Assembly (NCBI RefSeq): GCF_020217485.1
Contig: NZ_JAEKMI010000004.1
Span: 124,001-188,000 of the forward strand
Direction of reading: 5' to 3'
Length of the DNA: 64,000 bases
Source: Mycobacterium sp. WUMAC-067
GTDB taxonomy: Bacteria; Actinomycetota; Actinomycetes; Mycobacteriales; Mycobacteriaceae
This document shows positions 19,549 through 31,945 of the stretch, piece by piece. A model generated the notes under the pieces. It did not search any database. It saw only the letters and a program-made list of their open reading frames with translations, and was not told the DNA's origin. The translations under genes were made by a program, and so were the position numbers. Within the stretch, counting starts at the first letter, position 1; each line of letters opens with the position of its first letter.

Positions 19549-19740
19549 GGCCCGAGCGGCCGCCCCTTCTCCGCGAGCGTGGACGTGTGGCGGGCATCGA
19601 CGGCGTGTCGCCGCATCAAGCCGACGTTCGAGACCGGTTCGGCACCCAGCTGTTACTAATAGGACTCTAGATAACTTCTGGGGCTAATGTTACGGCGCGC
19701 CTCCCCGCGTCGTCCGGGCATCACCGACAGAATCGCCCCC

Positions 19741-20922
19741 ATGAAGATGTCAGGCCTGCTTTCCCGTAATCCCGCCCGGCCGGGCCTCGTCGGCACCGCG
19801 CGCGTCGACCGGAACATCGATCGATTGCTGCGCAGGGTCTGCCCCGGCGACATCGTCGTGCTCGACATTTTGGACCTGGATCGCATCACCGCGGACGCCC
19901 TGGTGGAGGCCGATATCGCCGCGGTCGTCAACGCATCCCCGTCGGTGTCGGGCCGCTACCCCAACCTGGGACCCGAGGTGCTGGTCAACAACGGGGTGAC
20001 CCTGATCGACGAGGCCGGACCCGACATCTTCAAGAAGGTCAAGGACGGCGCCAAGATCCGCCTGCACGAGGGCGGCGTGTACGCCGGCGATCGCCGGCTG
20101 GTCCGCGGCACCGAACGCACCGACCATGACATCGCCGACCTGATGCGGGAGGCCAAGAGCGGCCTGTCGGCCCATCTGGAGGCGTTCGCCGGCAACACCA
20201 TCGAGTTCATCAAGAGCGAGAGCCCGCTGCTGATCGACGGCATCGGCATCCCCGACGTGGACGTCGACCTGCGCCGCCGACACGTGGTGATCGTCGCCGA
20301 CGAGCCCAGCGCCGAGGACGACCTGAAGTCGCTCAAGCCGTTCATCAAGGAGTATCAGCCGGCGCTGATCGGTGTGGGCACCGGCGCGGACGTGTTGCGC
20401 AAGGCGGGTTATCGGCCGCAGGTGATCGTCGGCGACCCGGACCAGATCAGCACCGACGCGCTCAAGTGCGGGGCCCAGGTCGTGCTGCCCGCCGACGCCG
20501 ACGGGCACGCGCCCGGGCTCGAACGCATCCAGGATCTCGGCGTCGGGGCGATGACGTTCCCGGCCGCGGGGTCGGCGATCGACCTCGCCCTGCTGCTGGC
20601 CGACCACCACGGCGCCGCGCTGCTGGTGACCGCCGGCCACACCGCCAACATCGAGACGTTCTTCGACCGCACCCGCGCCCACAGCAACCCGTCCACTTTC
20701 CTGACCCGGCTGCGGGTGGGGGAGAAGGTGGTGGACGCCAAGGCCGTGGCCACCCTGTACCGCAACCACATCTCGGCGGGGGCCATCGCGCTGCTGGCGC
20801 TGACGATGCTGATCGCCGTCATCGTCGCGCTGTGGGTGTCGCGCACCGACGGCGTGGTGCTGCACTGGGTCACCGACTACTGGAACCACTTCTGCCTGAT
20901 GGTGCAGAAGTGGGTGACCTAG
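19741..20922 (+). CDS. steA: SteA-like cytokinesis/cell-envelope protein (Rv1697 homologue)
   Basis: A 393-aa protein. The N-terminal two thirds resemble thiamine-pyrophosphokinase-like domains (GTGADVLRKAGYRPQVIVGD, then PDQISTDALK). One C-terminal membrane segment (AIALLALTMLIAVIVALWV) follows. Corynebacterial homologues SteA/SteB act together in septal wall assembly. ATG 19741 gives 393 aa, the length of Rv1697. The mctB ATG follows the stop directly with no gap. Confidence 0.85.
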   Translation: MKMSGLLSRNPARPGLVGTARVDRNIDRLLRRVCPGDIVVLDILDLDRITADALVEADIAAVVNASPSVSGRYPNLGPEVLVNNGVTLIDEAGPDIFKKVKDGAKIRLHEGGVYAGDRRLVRGTERTDHDIADLMREAKSGLSAHLEAFAGNTIEFIKSESPLLIDGIGIPDVDVDLRRRHVVIVADEPSAEDDLKSLKPFIKEYQPALIGVGTGADVLRKAGYRPQVIVGDPDQISTDALKCGAQVVLPADADGHAPGLERIQDLGVGAMTFPAAGSAIDLALLLADHHGAALLVTAGHTANIETFFDRTRAHSNPSTFLTRLRVGEKVVDAKAVATLYRNHISAGAIALLALTMLIAVIVALWVSRTDGVVLHWVTDYWNHFCLMVQKWVT

Positions 20923-21876
20923 ATGATCTCGTTACGCCAACATGCGTTGTCGCTGGCCGCCGTGTTCTTGGCGCTGGCCGTGGGCGTCGTGCTGGGCTCC
21001 GGCTTCCTGTCGGACACCTTGTTGTCGAGCCTGCGTGACGAGAAGAAGGACCTGAACACCCAGATCAGCGGGCTCAACGACCAGAAGAACGTGCTGAACG
21101 AAAAGCTCAGCGCGGCAAACAATTTCGACACCCAGCTGGTCGGCCGGATCGTGCACGACGCGCTGGCCGGCAAGTCGGTGGTGGTGTTTCGCACCCCGGA
21201 CGCCAAGGACGACGACGTGGCTACGGTGTCGAAGTTCATCGGTCAGGCCGGCGGCACGGTGACCGGGACGGTGTCGCTGACCCAGGAATTCGTCGAGGCC
21301 AACTCGGCGGAGAAGCTGCAGACGGTGGTGAACTCGTCGGTGCTGCCCGCCGGTCAGCAGCTGAGCACCAAGCTCGTCGACCAGGGTTCGCAGGCGGGTG
21401 ACCTGATGGGCATCGCGCTGCTGGCCAACCCCAACCCCGCAGGTCCGGCGGTGCCAGAAGTGTCAGACACCCAGCGCAACACCGTGCTGGCGGCGCTGCG
21501 CGACACCGGCTTCATCACGTATCAGGCCACCGATCACATGGGCGCGGCCAACGCCGCGCTGGTCGTCACCGGCGGATCGCTGCCTCAGGACGCCGGGAAC
21601 CAGGGGGCGAGCGTGGCACGGTTCGCGGCCGCGCTGGCCCCGCACGGCTCGGGCACGCTGCTCGCCGGGCGCGACGGTTCGGCGACCGGCGGTGCCGCCG
21701 TCGCCGTGGCCCGCGCCGACGCCGCCCTGAACTCCGCGATCAGCACGGTCGACGACGTGGACGCCGCGCCGGGACGCATCACCGCGGTGCTTGGTCTGCA
21801 TGACCTGCTGGGCGGCGGTCACGCGGGCCAGTACGGCACGGGTCATGGGGCGACGTCGATCACGGTGCCGCAGTAG
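20923..21876 (+). CDS. mctB: MctB/SteB channel-like envelope protein
   Basis: A 317-aa protein (Rv1698 homologue). One N-terminal membrane segment (LSLAAVFLALAVGVVLGSGF) is followed by a coiled coil (residues ~33-62) and a periplasmic alpha/beta domain. The M. tuberculosis protein is needed for low intracellular copper and was described as a channel. Corynebacterial SteB instead partners SteA in cell separation. Direct abutment with steA supports a joint complex. Confidence 0.85.
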   Translation: MISLRQHALSLAAVFLALAVGVVLGSGFLSDTLLSSLRDEKKDLNTQISGLNDQKNVLNEKLSAANNFDTQLVGRIVHDALAGKSVVVFRTPDAKDDDVATVSKFIGQAGGTVTGTVSLTQEFVEANSAEKLQTVVNSSVLPAGQQLSTKLVDQGSQAGDLMGIALLANPNPAGPAVPEVSDTQRNTVLAALRDTGFITYQATDHMGAANAALVVTGGSLPQDAGNQGASVARFAAALAPHGSGTLLAGRDGSATGGAAVAVARADAALNSAISTVDDVDAAPGRITAVLGLHDLLGGGHAGQYGTGHGATSITVPQ

Positions 21877-21958
21877 CGGGCGTGTTCAACGCCGCTCGGC
21901 GCCGTGGATGTTAGGGTGGGTTTCCGTGGGTCGGCAGGCCCATCTAGTTGTTCGCTAG

Positions 21959-24364
<2,406 letters not shown>

Positions 24365-24368
<4 letters not shown>

Positions 24369-25306
24369 CGACGGTGGCGCTGGATACCCAACTCCAGGGT
24401 TACCTCGACCACCTCACGATCGAGCGCGGCGTCGCGGCGAACACCCTGAGCTCGTATCGCCGCGACTTGCGCCGCTACACAAAACACCTGTCGGACCGCG
24501 GAATTCACGATCTGGCCAAGGTGGGCGAGGACGATGTCAGCGAGTTCCTGGTGGCGCTGCGCCGCGGCGACCCCGAGACCGGGGCGGCGGCGCTGTCGGC
24601 GGTGTCGGCGGCTCGGGCGCTGATCGCGGTGCGCGGCCTGCACCGCTTCGCCGCGGCCGAAGGGCTGGCCGAACTCGACGTGGCGCGCGCGGTCCGCCCG
24701 CCCACGCCCGGCCGCCGGCTGCCCAAAAGCCTGACCATCGACCAGGTCCTGGCGTTGCTGGAGGGTGCGGGGGGCGAGAGCCCGGCCGACGGCCCGCTGA
24801 CCCTGCGCAACCGCGCGCTGCTGGAACTCCTGTACTCCACCGGCGCGCGCATCTCCGAAGCCGTCGGCCTCGACGTGGACGACGTCGACACCCAGGCCAG
24901 GTCAGTGTTGTTGCGCGGCAAGGGCGGTAAGCAGCGACTGGTCCCGATCGGGCGGCCCGCCGTGGCCGCGCTGGACGCCTATCTGGTGCGCGGGCGTTCG
25001 GATCTGGCGCGCCGCGGGCGCGGGACGCCGGCCATCTTCCTCAATGTGCGTGGCGGGCGGCTGTCGCGCCAGAGCGCGTGGCAGGTCCTGCAGGACGCGG
25101 CCGAGCGCGCCGGGATCACCTCGGGGGTGTCGCCGCACATGCTGCGGCATTCGTTTGCCACCCACCTGCTCGAGGGCGGCGCCGACGTGCGCGTCGTGCA
25201 GGAGTTGCTCGGGCACGCCTCGGTGACGACGACGCAGATCTACACAATGGTGACCGTGCACGCGCTGCGCGAAGTGTGGGCCGAGGCCCACCCGCGGGCG
25301 CGGTAA
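24365..25306 (+). CDS. xerD: Site-specific tyrosine recombinase XerD
   Basis: A 313-aa recombinase that resolves chromosome dimers at dif with XerC. The N-terminal core-binding domain includes [22 protein letters not shown]. The catalytic set is visible: Arg in STGARISEA, Lys in RGKGGKQR, His-Arg in [13 protein letters not shown], His in [10 protein letters not shown] and the nucleophile Tyr in QIYTMV. Position and length match Rv1701. Confidence 0.95.
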
Positions 25307-25334
25307 CCCCCGCTCGGGCGCGGTAACCCCCGCT
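25295..25334. repeat. 20-bp tandem duplication spanning the xerD stop
   Basis: The unit CGGGCGCGGTAACCCCCGCT occurs twice in direct tandem (25295-25314 and 25315-25334). The first copy contains the last codons and TAA stop of xerD. It looks like a replication-slippage duplication without effect on the protein. Confidence 0.8.
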
Positions 25335-25338
25335 CTTT

Positions 25339-26088
25339 TCAGCCCAGGTATTCCGACTCCAGCACCAGGTCGGCCATCAGCGACTGGTACTCGAGGTGGG
25401 TCTTGTGTTCGACGGTGTTCCACAGTCTGTCCTGCTGTTGGCGCATGTACGCGCGGTACTTCGGCGCGCCCGGCACCCGCACGTTGTCGGCGACCACGAT
25501 CGACCCCGGATGCAGCCAGCCCCGATCGAGGATGCTCTTCAGGTCGTCCAGGTAGGCGTCCTTGTCGTGATCGAGGAACACGAAATCGAGTGCGCCGGCG
25601 GCAAACCCGTGATCGGCCAGCGCATCCAGGGTGCGGCCACCGTCGCCGACGGTCCCGACCACACAGGTCACGCGGTCGGCGACGCCGGCATGCGCCCAGA
25701 TCTGGCGGGCGTTGGCCGCGTTGGCCTCGGCGAGTTCGACCGAGTACACCTTCGCCTTCGGCGCGGCCCGGGCGATGCGCAGCGCGCCGTAGCCGCAGTA
25801 AGTGCCCAATTCGAGGGCCAGCGCCGGATCGGCGCGCCGCACGGCGGCGTCGAGCAGCAGCCCCTTCTCGTCGCCGACGTTGATCAGCATCGACTTCTCG
25901 TAGGCGAACTTGTCGATGGTGGCCAGCACGTCGTCGACGTCGCCCGCCCGGGCGTTGCGCAGGACGTACTCGACGGCGGCCGCTTCGCGCCCGTCACCGA
26001 TCTGACCCGTGGTGTTGATGTTCTTGACCCCGGGGGCCATCCGCCAGACCGACCACCGCAGCAGGGGTATCCGTCGCTTGAGATCCAT
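25339..26088 (-). CDS. Class I SAM-dependent O-methyltransferase (catechol OMT-like, Rv1703c homologue)
   Basis: A 249-aa methyltransferase. SAM motif I is LELGTYCGYGALRIA. The metal-binding and catalytic Asp are in DFVFLDHDKDAYLDDL and the Asp/Asn of VVADNVRVPG, the pattern of Mg-dependent catechol O-methyltransferases. The substrate is unknown. ATG 26088 (MDLKRRIPLLRW) is chosen; the frame extends 22 residues further. It is divergent from the ParA gene. Confidence 0.85.
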   Translation of the reverse strand: MDLKRRIPLLRWSVWRMAPGVKNINTTGQIGDGREAAAVEYVLRNARAGDVDDVLATIDKFAYEKSMLINVGDEKGLLLDAAVRRADPALALELGTYCGYGALRIARAAPKAKVYSVELAEANAANARQIWAHAGVADRVTCVVGTVGDGGRTLDALADHGFAAGALDFVFLDHDKDAYLDDLKSILDRGWLHPGSIVVADNVRVPGAPKYRAYMRQQQDRLWNTVEHKTHLEYQSLMADLVLESEYLG

Positions 26089-26324
26089 AGGGGCCACGAT
26101 AGGCCGATCGCCGACAGTGCTAGCACCGGCGACAGCATTTTTCGGCAGGCGCATCGCCCCCCCAAACTGGTGCTGCTGTGACTGGAGTGAATAGGCTGTC
26201 GGGATGTGCGTTTCACCACCGATTTCCCCTCGTATTGGCTGGTTAATTGCCTGCGGGTCGCCGGGTTTCGGCGCGCGGACCCGTTAGACTTTCGGTCGAT
26301 GTTCACCTCCCGAACACCCCCGCC

Positions 26325-27188
26325 ATGACCGAGCAGCCGGACAACGGCGTCGAGCTCGGCCTGACCGGGCGGCCGCCGCGGGCGATCCCGGAGCCACAGC
26401 CGCGCACCTCGCACGGCCCGGCCAAAGTCGTCGCCATGTGCAACCAGAAGGGTGGCGTCGGGAAAACCACGTCGACCATCAACCTGGGTGCCGCGCTCGC
26501 CGAGTACGGCCGCCGGGTGCTGTTGGTGGACATGGATCCGCAGGGCGCGCTGTCCGCCGGCCTGGGCGTCCCGCACTACGAGCTGGAAAAGACCATCCAC
26601 AACGTGCTGGTGGAGCCGCGGGTGTCGATCGACGACGTGCTGCTGCAAACCCGGGTCAAGCACATGGATCTGGTGCCGTCCAACATCGACCTGTCGGCAG
26701 CCGAGATCCAGCTGGTCAACGAGGTGGGACGCGAGCAGACGCTGGGCCGGGCGCTGCACCCGGTGCTGGATCGCTACGACTACGTGCTGATCGACTGCCA
26801 GCCGTCGCTGGGCCTGCTCACCGTCAACGGCCTGGCCTGTTCCGACGGGGTGGTGATTCCCACCGAGTGCGAGTACTTCTCGCTGCGCGGCCTGGCGCTG
26901 CTCACCGACACCGTCGACAAGGTACGCGACCGGCTCAACCCGAAGCTGGAGATCAGCGGGATCCTGCTGACGCGGTACGACCCGCGCACGGTCAACTCGC
27001 GCGAAGTGATGGCCCGGGTGGTGGAGCGGTTCGGCGACCTGGTGTTCGACACCGTCATCACCCGAACCGTCCGGTTCCCGGAGACCAGCGTGGCCGGCGA
27101 ACCCATCACCACGTGGGCCCCGCGATCCACCGGGGCCGTCGCCTATCGCGCGCTGGCCCGCGAGTTCATCGACCGATTCGGCGCGTGA
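26325..27188 (+). CDS. ParA/Soj-family ATPase (Rv1708 homologue)
   Basis: A 287-aa deviant Walker-A ATPase (CNQKGGVGKTTSTINLGAAL, P-loop residues 42-49; Walker B-like VLIDCQPSLGLL). It is not the main chromosomal ParA, because no parB is adjacent. It is coupled by GTGA to scpA, suggesting a link to condensin-mediated segregation. ATG 26325 is the first good start; a TTG at 26247 would lengthen it to 313 aa. TAGACT at 26285-26290 is a possible -10. Confidence 0.9.
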   Translation: MTEQPDNGVELGLTGRPPRAIPEPQPRTSHGPAKVVAMCNQKGGVGKTTSTINLGAALAEYGRRVLLVDMDPQGALSAGLGVPHYELEKTIHNVLVEPRVSIDDVLLQTRVKHMDLVPSNIDLSAAEIQLVNEVGREQTLGRALHPVLDRYDYVLIDCQPSLGLLTVNGLACSDGVVIPTECEYFSLRGLALLTDTVDKVRDRLNPKLEISGILLTRYDPRTVNSREVMARVVERFGDLVFDTVITRTVRFPETSVAGEPITTWAPRSTGAVAYRALAREFIDRFGA

Positions 27189-28003
27189 ACGCGACCGCAA
27201 ATGGTGAGGCGCCCCAACAGAATGGCTTTCAGGTCCGCCTGACCAATTTCGAGGGGCCGTTCGATCTGCTGCTGCAGCTGATCTTCGCCCATCGCCTCGA
27301 CGTGACCGAGGTGGCGCTGCACCAGGTCACCGACGACTTCATCGCCTACACCCGCGAAATCGGTCCCCAGATGGAGCTCGAGGAGACCACCGCGTTCCTG
27401 GTGGTGGCCGCCACCCTGCTCGACTTGAAGGCCGCCCGGTTGCTGCCGGCCGGGCAGGTCGACGACGACGAGGACCTGGCGCTGCTGGAGGTGCGCGACC
27501 TTTTGTTCGCCCGGTTGCTGCAGTACCGCGCGTTCAAACACGTCGCCGAGATGTTCGCCGAGCTGGAGGCCACCGCGCTGCGCAGCTACCCGCGCGCCGT
27601 GTCGCTGGAGGACCGGTTCACCGAGCTGCTACCCGAGGTGATGATCGGCGTCGACGCCGACCGCTTCGCCCAGATCGCGGCGATCGCGTTCAGCCCGCGG
27701 CCCGTCCCGACGGTGTCGGTGGCCCACCTGCACGAGGTGCAGGTCTCGGTTCCCGAGCAGGCCAAGAAGCTGTTGGCGATCCTTCAGGCGCGGGGCAGCG
27801 GGGCGTGGGCGACGTTCTCCGAGCTGGTGGCCGACTGTGAGGCGTCGATGGAGGTGGTCGGGCGGTTCCTGGCGCTTCTCGAACTGTATCGGTCGCGGGC
27901 GGTAGCATTCGACCAGTCAGAGCCGCTTGGCGTGCTCCAAATTTCGTGGACCGGGGAACGTCCGGTCAGTGAAGCCTTGGTAGAAGTGCGGGACGAATCA
28001 TGA
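27185..28003 (+). CDS. scpA: Segregation and condensation protein A
   Basis: A 272-aa kleisin of the SMC-ScpAB condensin. The N-terminal helical domain has the typical FEGPFDLLLQLIFAHRLDV, followed by TAFLVVAATLLDLKAARLLP. The C-terminal winged helix includes FLALLELYRSRAVAFDQSEPLG. GTG 27185 overlaps the ParA stop. The stop overlaps the scpB start (ATGA), which is where the MIRU-like repeat begins. Confidence 0.95.
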   Translation: MNATANGEAPQQNGFQVRLTNFEGPFDLLLQLIFAHRLDVTEVALHQVTDDFIAYTREIGPQMELEETTAFLVVAATLLDLKAARLLPAGQVDDDEDLALLEVRDLLFARLLQYRAFKHVAEMFAELEATALRSYPRAVSLEDRFTELLPEVMIGVDADRFAQIAAIAFSPRPVPTVSVAHLHEVQVSVPEQAKKLLAILQARGSGAWATFSELVADCEASMEVVGRFLALLELYRSRAVAFDQSEPLGVLQISWTGERPVSEALVEVRDES

Positions 28004-28827
28004 ACGGCGCCGGTGACGACGCAGAGCGCAGCGATGCGGAGGAACGGCGCTTCGGCACTGCCGGTGACGACGCAGAGCGCAGCGATGCGGAGGAACGGCA
28101 TCTGAACGGTGCCGAACCCAGCGACGACATCGATCCCGACGTCGACCTGGATTCCGACCTCGACGTCGGCATCCCGGACATCGCCGAGGCCGCGCCGATG
28201 GAGTCCGAGGAACTCGGCTCCGTGCTGGAGGCGCTGCTGCTGGTGGTGGACACGCCGGTCACCGCGGAGGCGCTGGCGTCGGCCACGCAACAGCCGGTGT
28301 ATCGGATCGCCACCAGGCTGCAGGAGCTGGCCGAGGAACTGACCGCCCGCGACAGCGGGATCGACCTGCGGAAGAACAGCGAGGGCTGGCGCATGTACAC
28401 CCGCGCCCGGTTCGCGCCGTATGTGGAGAAGCTGCTGCTGGACGGGGCGCGGTCCAAGCTCACCCGGGCCGCGCTGGAGACACTGGCCGTGGTCGCCTAC
28501 CGCCAGCCCGTGACACGCGCGCGGGTGAGCGCGGTCCGCGGCGTCAACGTCGACGCCGTGATGCGCACGCTGCTGGCGCGCGGCCTGATCACCGAAGCCG
28601 GGGTGGACGACGACAGCGGCGCGACGACGTTCGCCACCACCGAGCTCTTCTTGGAGCGCCTGGGGCTGACGTCGCTCGCCGACCTGCCCGACATCGCGCC
28701 GCTGCTGCCCGACGTGGACACGATCGAGGACCTCAGCGAATCCCTGGACAGCGAGCCACGTTTCATCAAACTTTCCGGTGGCCAGGCGGCCGACCCGGCG
28801 CTGACATTCGACGTGGACCAGGATTGA
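28000..28827 (+). CDS. scpB: Segregation and condensation protein B with repeat-extended N-terminus
   Basis: A 275-aa protein. Residues ~65-230 form the two winged-helix domains of ScpB (LGSVLEALLLVVDTPVTAEAL; LETLAVVAYRQPVTRARVSAVRG). The first ~60 residues are an acidic extension containing two copies of AGDDAERSDAEER with a 17-residue period, encoded by MIRU-like DNA. This tail is unlikely to fold and may vary between strains by repeat number. Confidence 0.93.
   Translation: MNGAGDDAERSDAEERRFGTAGDDAERSDAEERHLNGAEPSDDIDPDVDLDSDLDVGIPDIAEAAPMESEELGSVLEALLLVVDTPVTAEALASATQQPVYRIATRLQELAEELTARDSGIDLRKNSEGWRMYTRARFAPYVEKLLLDGARSKLTRAALETLAVVAYRQPVTRARVSAVRGVNVDAVMRTLLARGLITEAGVDDDSGATTFATTELFLERLGLTSLADLPDIAPLLPDVDTIEDLSESLDSEPRFIKLSGGQAADPALTFDVDQD
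28009..28099 (+). repeat. Two MIRU-like units at the scpA/scpB junction
   Basis: Two identical 40-bp units (28009-28048 and 28060-28099), each starting GCCGGTGACGACGCAGAGCG, repeat with a 51-bp period, keeping the reading frame. Mycobacterial interspersed repetitive units carry almost the same core and typically sit at overlapping stop/start codons inside operons, exactly as here. The family assignment is from memory of the MIRU consensus. Confidence 0.75.
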
Positions 28828-29570
28828 TGGTCGAAGCTGAGGGGATCCGGCTGCAAAAGGTGTTGTCCCAAGCCGGAATTGCGTCGCGGCGGGCCGCCGA
28901 GAAGTTGATCATCGAGGGCCGCGTCGAGGTCGACGGGCAGGTGGTGACCGAATTGGGCACCCGCGTCGACCCGGACGCCTCGGTGATCCGTGTCGACGGG
29001 GCCCGGATCGTCCTGGACGATTCGCAGGTGTATCTGGCGCTGAACAAGCCGCGCGGCGTGCACTCGACCATGTCGGACGACCGCGGCCGGCCGTGTATCG
29101 GTGATCTGATCGAACGCCGAGTTCGCGGTAACAAGAACCTGTTTCACGTCGGTCGGTTGGACGCCGACACCGAAGGGCTGATCCTGCTGACCAATGACGG
29201 CGAACTCGCGCACCGGCTGATGCATCCCTCCCACGAGGTGCCCAAGACCTATCTGGCCACGGTGACCGGGTCGGTGCCCCGCGGGGTCGGCAAGGCGCTG
29301 CGCGCCGGGATCGAGTTGGACGACGGGCCCGCGCGGGTCGACGAGTTCGCGGTGGTGGATGCGATCCCGGGCAAGACGCTGGTGCGGGTCACGTTGCACG
29401 AGGGCCGCAATCGCATCGTGCGTCGGCTCCTGGCGGCCGCCGGATTCCCGGTGGAAGCGTTGGTGCGCACCGACATTGGACCCGTGTCGCTCGGCAAGCA
29501 GCGGCCGGGCAGCTTCCGGGCGCTGGGTCGCGACGAGATCGGGCAGCTCTACAAGGCGGTGGGCCTGTGA
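28827..29570 (+). CDS. rluB: 23S rRNA pseudouridine synthase (RluB family)
   Basis: A 247-aa pseudouridine synthase. An N-terminal S4 domain ([22 protein letters not shown]) precedes the catalytic domain with [20 protein letters not shown] (nucleophile Asp in GRLDADTEG). The M. tuberculosis equivalent is Rv1711. ATG 28827 overlaps the scpB stop. Confidence 0.93.
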   Translation: MVEAEGIRLQKVLSQAGIASRRAAEKLIIEGRVEVDGQVVTELGTRVDPDASVIRVDGARIVLDDSQVYLALNKPRGVHSTMSDDRGRPCIGDLIERRVRGNKNLFHVGRLDADTEGLILLTNDGELAHRLMHPSHEVPKTYLATVTGSVPRGVGKALRAGIELDDGPARVDEFAVVDAIPGKTLVRVTLHEGRNRIVRRLLAAAGFPVEALVRTDIGPVSLGKQRPGSFRALGRDEIGQLYKAVGL

Positions 29571-30238
29571 GTGGGGTTGTGGTGGCCATCGACGGCCCGG
29601 CGGGGACCGGAAAGTCTTCGGTGTCAAAGGGATTGGCGCGCGCCTTAGGAGCCCGCTACCTCGACACCGGGGCGATGTACCGGATGGTGACGCTGGCCGC
29701 GTTGCGTGCGGGCGTCGATCCGGGCGACGCCGACGCGGTCGGCCGGATCGGGTCGACAGCGCAGCTGTCGGTGGACGGCGATCGGTGTTTCCTTGGCGGA
29801 GAGGATGTTTCGACCGAGATTCGGGGGGATGCCGTCACCGGCGCCGTCTCGGCGGTGTCGGCGGTGCCCGCGGTGCGCGCCCGGCTGGTCGAGCTGCAGC
29901 GTGAGATGGCCGCTGGGCCGGGCGATGTCGTCGTCGAGGGCCGCGACATCGGCACCGTCGTCCTGCCCGACGCACCGGTAAAGATATTTTTGACCGCGTC
30001 CGCCGAAACGCGGGCGCGTCGGCGCAACGATCAGAACGTGGCGGCCGGGCTGGCAGACGACTACGACGCCGTGCTCGCCGACGTCCGCCGCCGCGACCAT
30101 CTGGATTCCACCCGGGCGGTGTCGCCGCTGCGGGCGGCCCCCGACGCGGTGATCGTCGACACCAGTGAGATGACCGAGGCGCAGGTGATCACCCACCTAC
30201 GGGACTTGGTCAAGCAGCGAAGCGGGGCGGTGCGGTGA
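29567..30238 (+). CDS. cmk: Cytidylate kinase
   Basis: A 223-aa CMP/dCMP kinase. The P-loop is GPAGTGKSS at residues 10-18. The substrate-binding blocks are [16 protein letters not shown] and [15 protein letters not shown], and the lid is [18 protein letters not shown] 29567 overlaps the rluB stop; a GTG four bases later is out of frame. Confidence 0.95.
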   Translation: MSGVVVAIDGPAGTGKSSVSKGLARALGARYLDTGAMYRMVTLAALRAGVDPGDADAVGRIGSTAQLSVDGDRCFLGGEDVSTEIRGDAVTGAVSAVSAVPAVRARLVELQREMAAGPGDVVVEGRDIGTVVLPDAPVKIFLTASAETRARRRNDQNVAAGLADDYDAVLADVRRRDHLDSTRAVSPLRAAPDAVIVDTSEMTEAQVITHLRDLVKQRSGAVR

Positions 30239-31635
30239 CTCAGGACGGCACGTGGAGCGACGAAAGCGACTGGGAATCCGTCGAATTCGGCCTCGACGAA
30301 CAGGAGGAGGCCGGCCCGGCGCCCGTGGTGGCGGTGGTCGGCCGGCCCAACGTCGGCAAGTCGACGCTGGTGAACCGGATTCTGGGCCGTCGCGAAGCGG
30401 TGGTTCAGGACATCCCGGGCGTCACCCGCGACCGGGTCTCCTACGACGCGCTGTGGACCGGCCGGCGGTTCGTCGTGCAGGACACCGGGGGATGGGAGCC
30501 GGACGCGAAGGGGCTGCAACAGCTGGTGGCCGAGCAGGCCTCGGTGGCCATGCGCACCGCGGATGCGGTGATCCTGGTGGTGGACGCCGTCGTCGGCGCC
30601 ACCTCGGCCGATGAAGCCGCCGCCCGGATCCTGCTGCGGTCGGGAAAGCCAGTGTTCTTGGCGGCCAACAAAGTTGACAGCGACAAGGCCGAAGCGGACG
30701 CGGCGATGTTGTGGTCGCTGGGGCTCGGTGAGCCGCACGCGGTCAGCGCGATCCACGGCCGCGGGGTCGCCGACCTGCTCGACGAGGTGCTGGCCGCGCT
30801 GCCCGCGGTGTCGGAGGTGGGGCCCAAACCCGGTGGGCCGCGCCGGGTGGCGCTGGTCGGTAAACCCAACGTCGGCAAGAGCTCGCTGCTGAACAAGCTG
30901 GCCGGCGATCAGCGCTCGGTGGTGCACGATGTCGCGGGGACGACGGTGGACCCGGTGGACTCGCTCATCGAGCTGGGCGACCGGGTGTGGCGGTTCGTCG
31001 ACACCGCCGGGTTGCGGCGCAAGGTCGGTCAGGCCAGCGGACACGAGTTCTACGCCTCGGTGCGCACGCACTCGGCCATCGACGCGGCCGAGGTGGTGAT
31101 CGTGCTGATCGATGCGTCGGACCCGCTGACCGAACAGGATCAGCGGGTGCTGTCGATGGTCATCGAAGCCGGCCGGGCTTTGGTGCTGGCCTTCAACAAG
31201 TGGGATCTGGTCGACGAGGACCGGCGCGAGTTGCTGGAGCGTGAGATCGACCGCGAGCTGGCGCAGTTGCGGTGGGCGCCGCGCGTCAACATCTCGGCCA
31301 AGACCGGCCGCGCCGTGCAAAAGCTGGTGCCGGCGATGGAGACCTCACTGGCGTCGTGGGACGCGCGGATCGCCACAGGCCCACTCAATTCCTGGCTGAA
31401 AGAGGTGGTGGCCGCCACCCCGCCCCCGGTGCGCGGCGGCAAGCAGCCGCGCATCCTGTTCGCCACCCAGGCCACCGCCCGGCCCCCGACGTTCGTGTTG
31501 TTCACCACCGGGTTTCTCGAGGCGGGGTATCGGCGTTTCCTGGAGCGCCGGTTGCGCGAGACCTTCGGTTTCGAGGGGTCGCCGATCCGGATCAACGTGC
31601 GGGTGCGCGAAAAGCGGGGTGCCCGGCGGCGCTGA
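30235..31635 (+). CDS. der: Ribosome-assembly GTPase Der (EngA)
   Basis: A 466-aa protein with two tandem G domains, the hallmark of Der. The first has [11 protein letters not shown] and NKVDSD. The second has [20 protein letters not shown] and FNKWDL. A C-terminal KH-like domain follows. It acts in 50S subunit maturation. It is the last gene of the Rv1708-Rv1713-type block, coupled to cmk by GTGA. Confidence 0.95.
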   Translation: MTQDGTWSDESDWESVEFGLDEQEEAGPAPVVAVVGRPNVGKSTLVNRILGRREAVVQDIPGVTRDRVSYDALWTGRRFVVQDTGGWEPDAKGLQQLVAEQASVAMRTADAVILVVDAVVGATSADEAAARILLRSGKPVFLAANKVDSDKAEADAAMLWSLGLGEPHAVSAIHGRGVADLLDEVLAALPAVSEVGPKPGGPRRVALVGKPNVGKSSLLNKLAGDQRSVVHDVAGTTVDPVDSLIELGDRVWRFVDTAGLRRKVGQASGHEFYASVRTHSAIDAAEVVIVLIDASDPLTEQDQRVLSMVIEAGRALVLAFNKWDLVDEDRRELLEREIDRELAQLRWAPRVNISAKTGRAVQKLVPAMETSLASWDARIATGPLNSWLKEVVAATPPPVRGGKQPRILFATQATARPPTFVLFTTGFLEAGYRRFLERRLRETFGFEGSPIRINVRVREKRGARRR

Positions 31636-31831
31636 GCGCTGGGCGTTTGGAAGGTGGCGCCTCTCCCGAACCGAGTGGTGACTCTCGAATCCGATAGCGC
31701 ATGCGCTAGCACGTTTGCGCATCACCTCATGGTGCCGAGAGATACCGGGCCTTCCACGAATGGGCGCCTGGCGGATTGGCGGAGCGCTTGCGGTAGGCTT
31801 TCGACCTGCTGCCGGTGGAACCACTGGCGCG
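31636..31831. promoter_or_regulatory. Spacer between der and tRNA-Pro with a palindrome
   Basis: This spacer contains the perfect 14-bp palindrome TAGCGCATGCGCTA (31695-31708). Near its end TAGGCT (about 31795-31800) is a plausible -10 for the tRNA. No ORF is supported. Confidence 0.3.
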
Positions 31832-31908
31832 CGGGCTGTGGCGCAGTTTGGTAGCGCACTTGACTGGGGGTCAAGTGGTCGCAGGTTCAAATCCTGTCAG
31901 CCCGACCA
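31832..31908 (+). tRNA. tRNA-Pro (anticodon GGG)
   Basis: A 77-nt cloverleaf with encoded CCA. The acceptor stem is CGGGCTG/CAGCCCG, the D stem GCGC/GCGC, the anticodon stem CTTGA/TCAAG with loop CTGGGGG (anticodon GGG, reads CCC), and the T stem GCAGG/CCTGT with loop TTCAAAT. The gene stays intact at the left junction of an island that used its 3' half as attachment site. Confidence 0.95.
31864..31906 (+). repeat. Island left attachment repeat (attL) inside tRNA-Pro
   Basis: A 43-bp stretch from the anticodon loop to the 3' end of the tRNA gene. It is repeated at 37656-37698 with a single mismatch (C versus T at the 17th base). Reconstitution of a tRNA 3' end is the usual outcome of tyrosine-integrase insertion. 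Confidence 0.85.
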
Positions 31909-31945
31909 GAAAGGACGTGTCTTGATCTGCGGTGACGCGATTAGG

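Noticed and set aside
18142..19619. Long antisense frames opposite recN
   Set aside because: Shadows of the recN coding frame with Ser/Arg-rich composition; no ribosome site.
25295..28099. Possible CRISPR array suggested by direct repeats
   Set aside because: Only two-copy tandem repeats with no unique spacers and no cas genes; explained as slippage and MIRU-like units.
31695..31708. Perfect 14-bp palindrome TAGCGCATGCGCTA between der and tRNA-Pro
   Set aside because: Short self-complementary GC-rich words arise by chance here; no second copy or clear target gene, so not offered as a regulatory finding.
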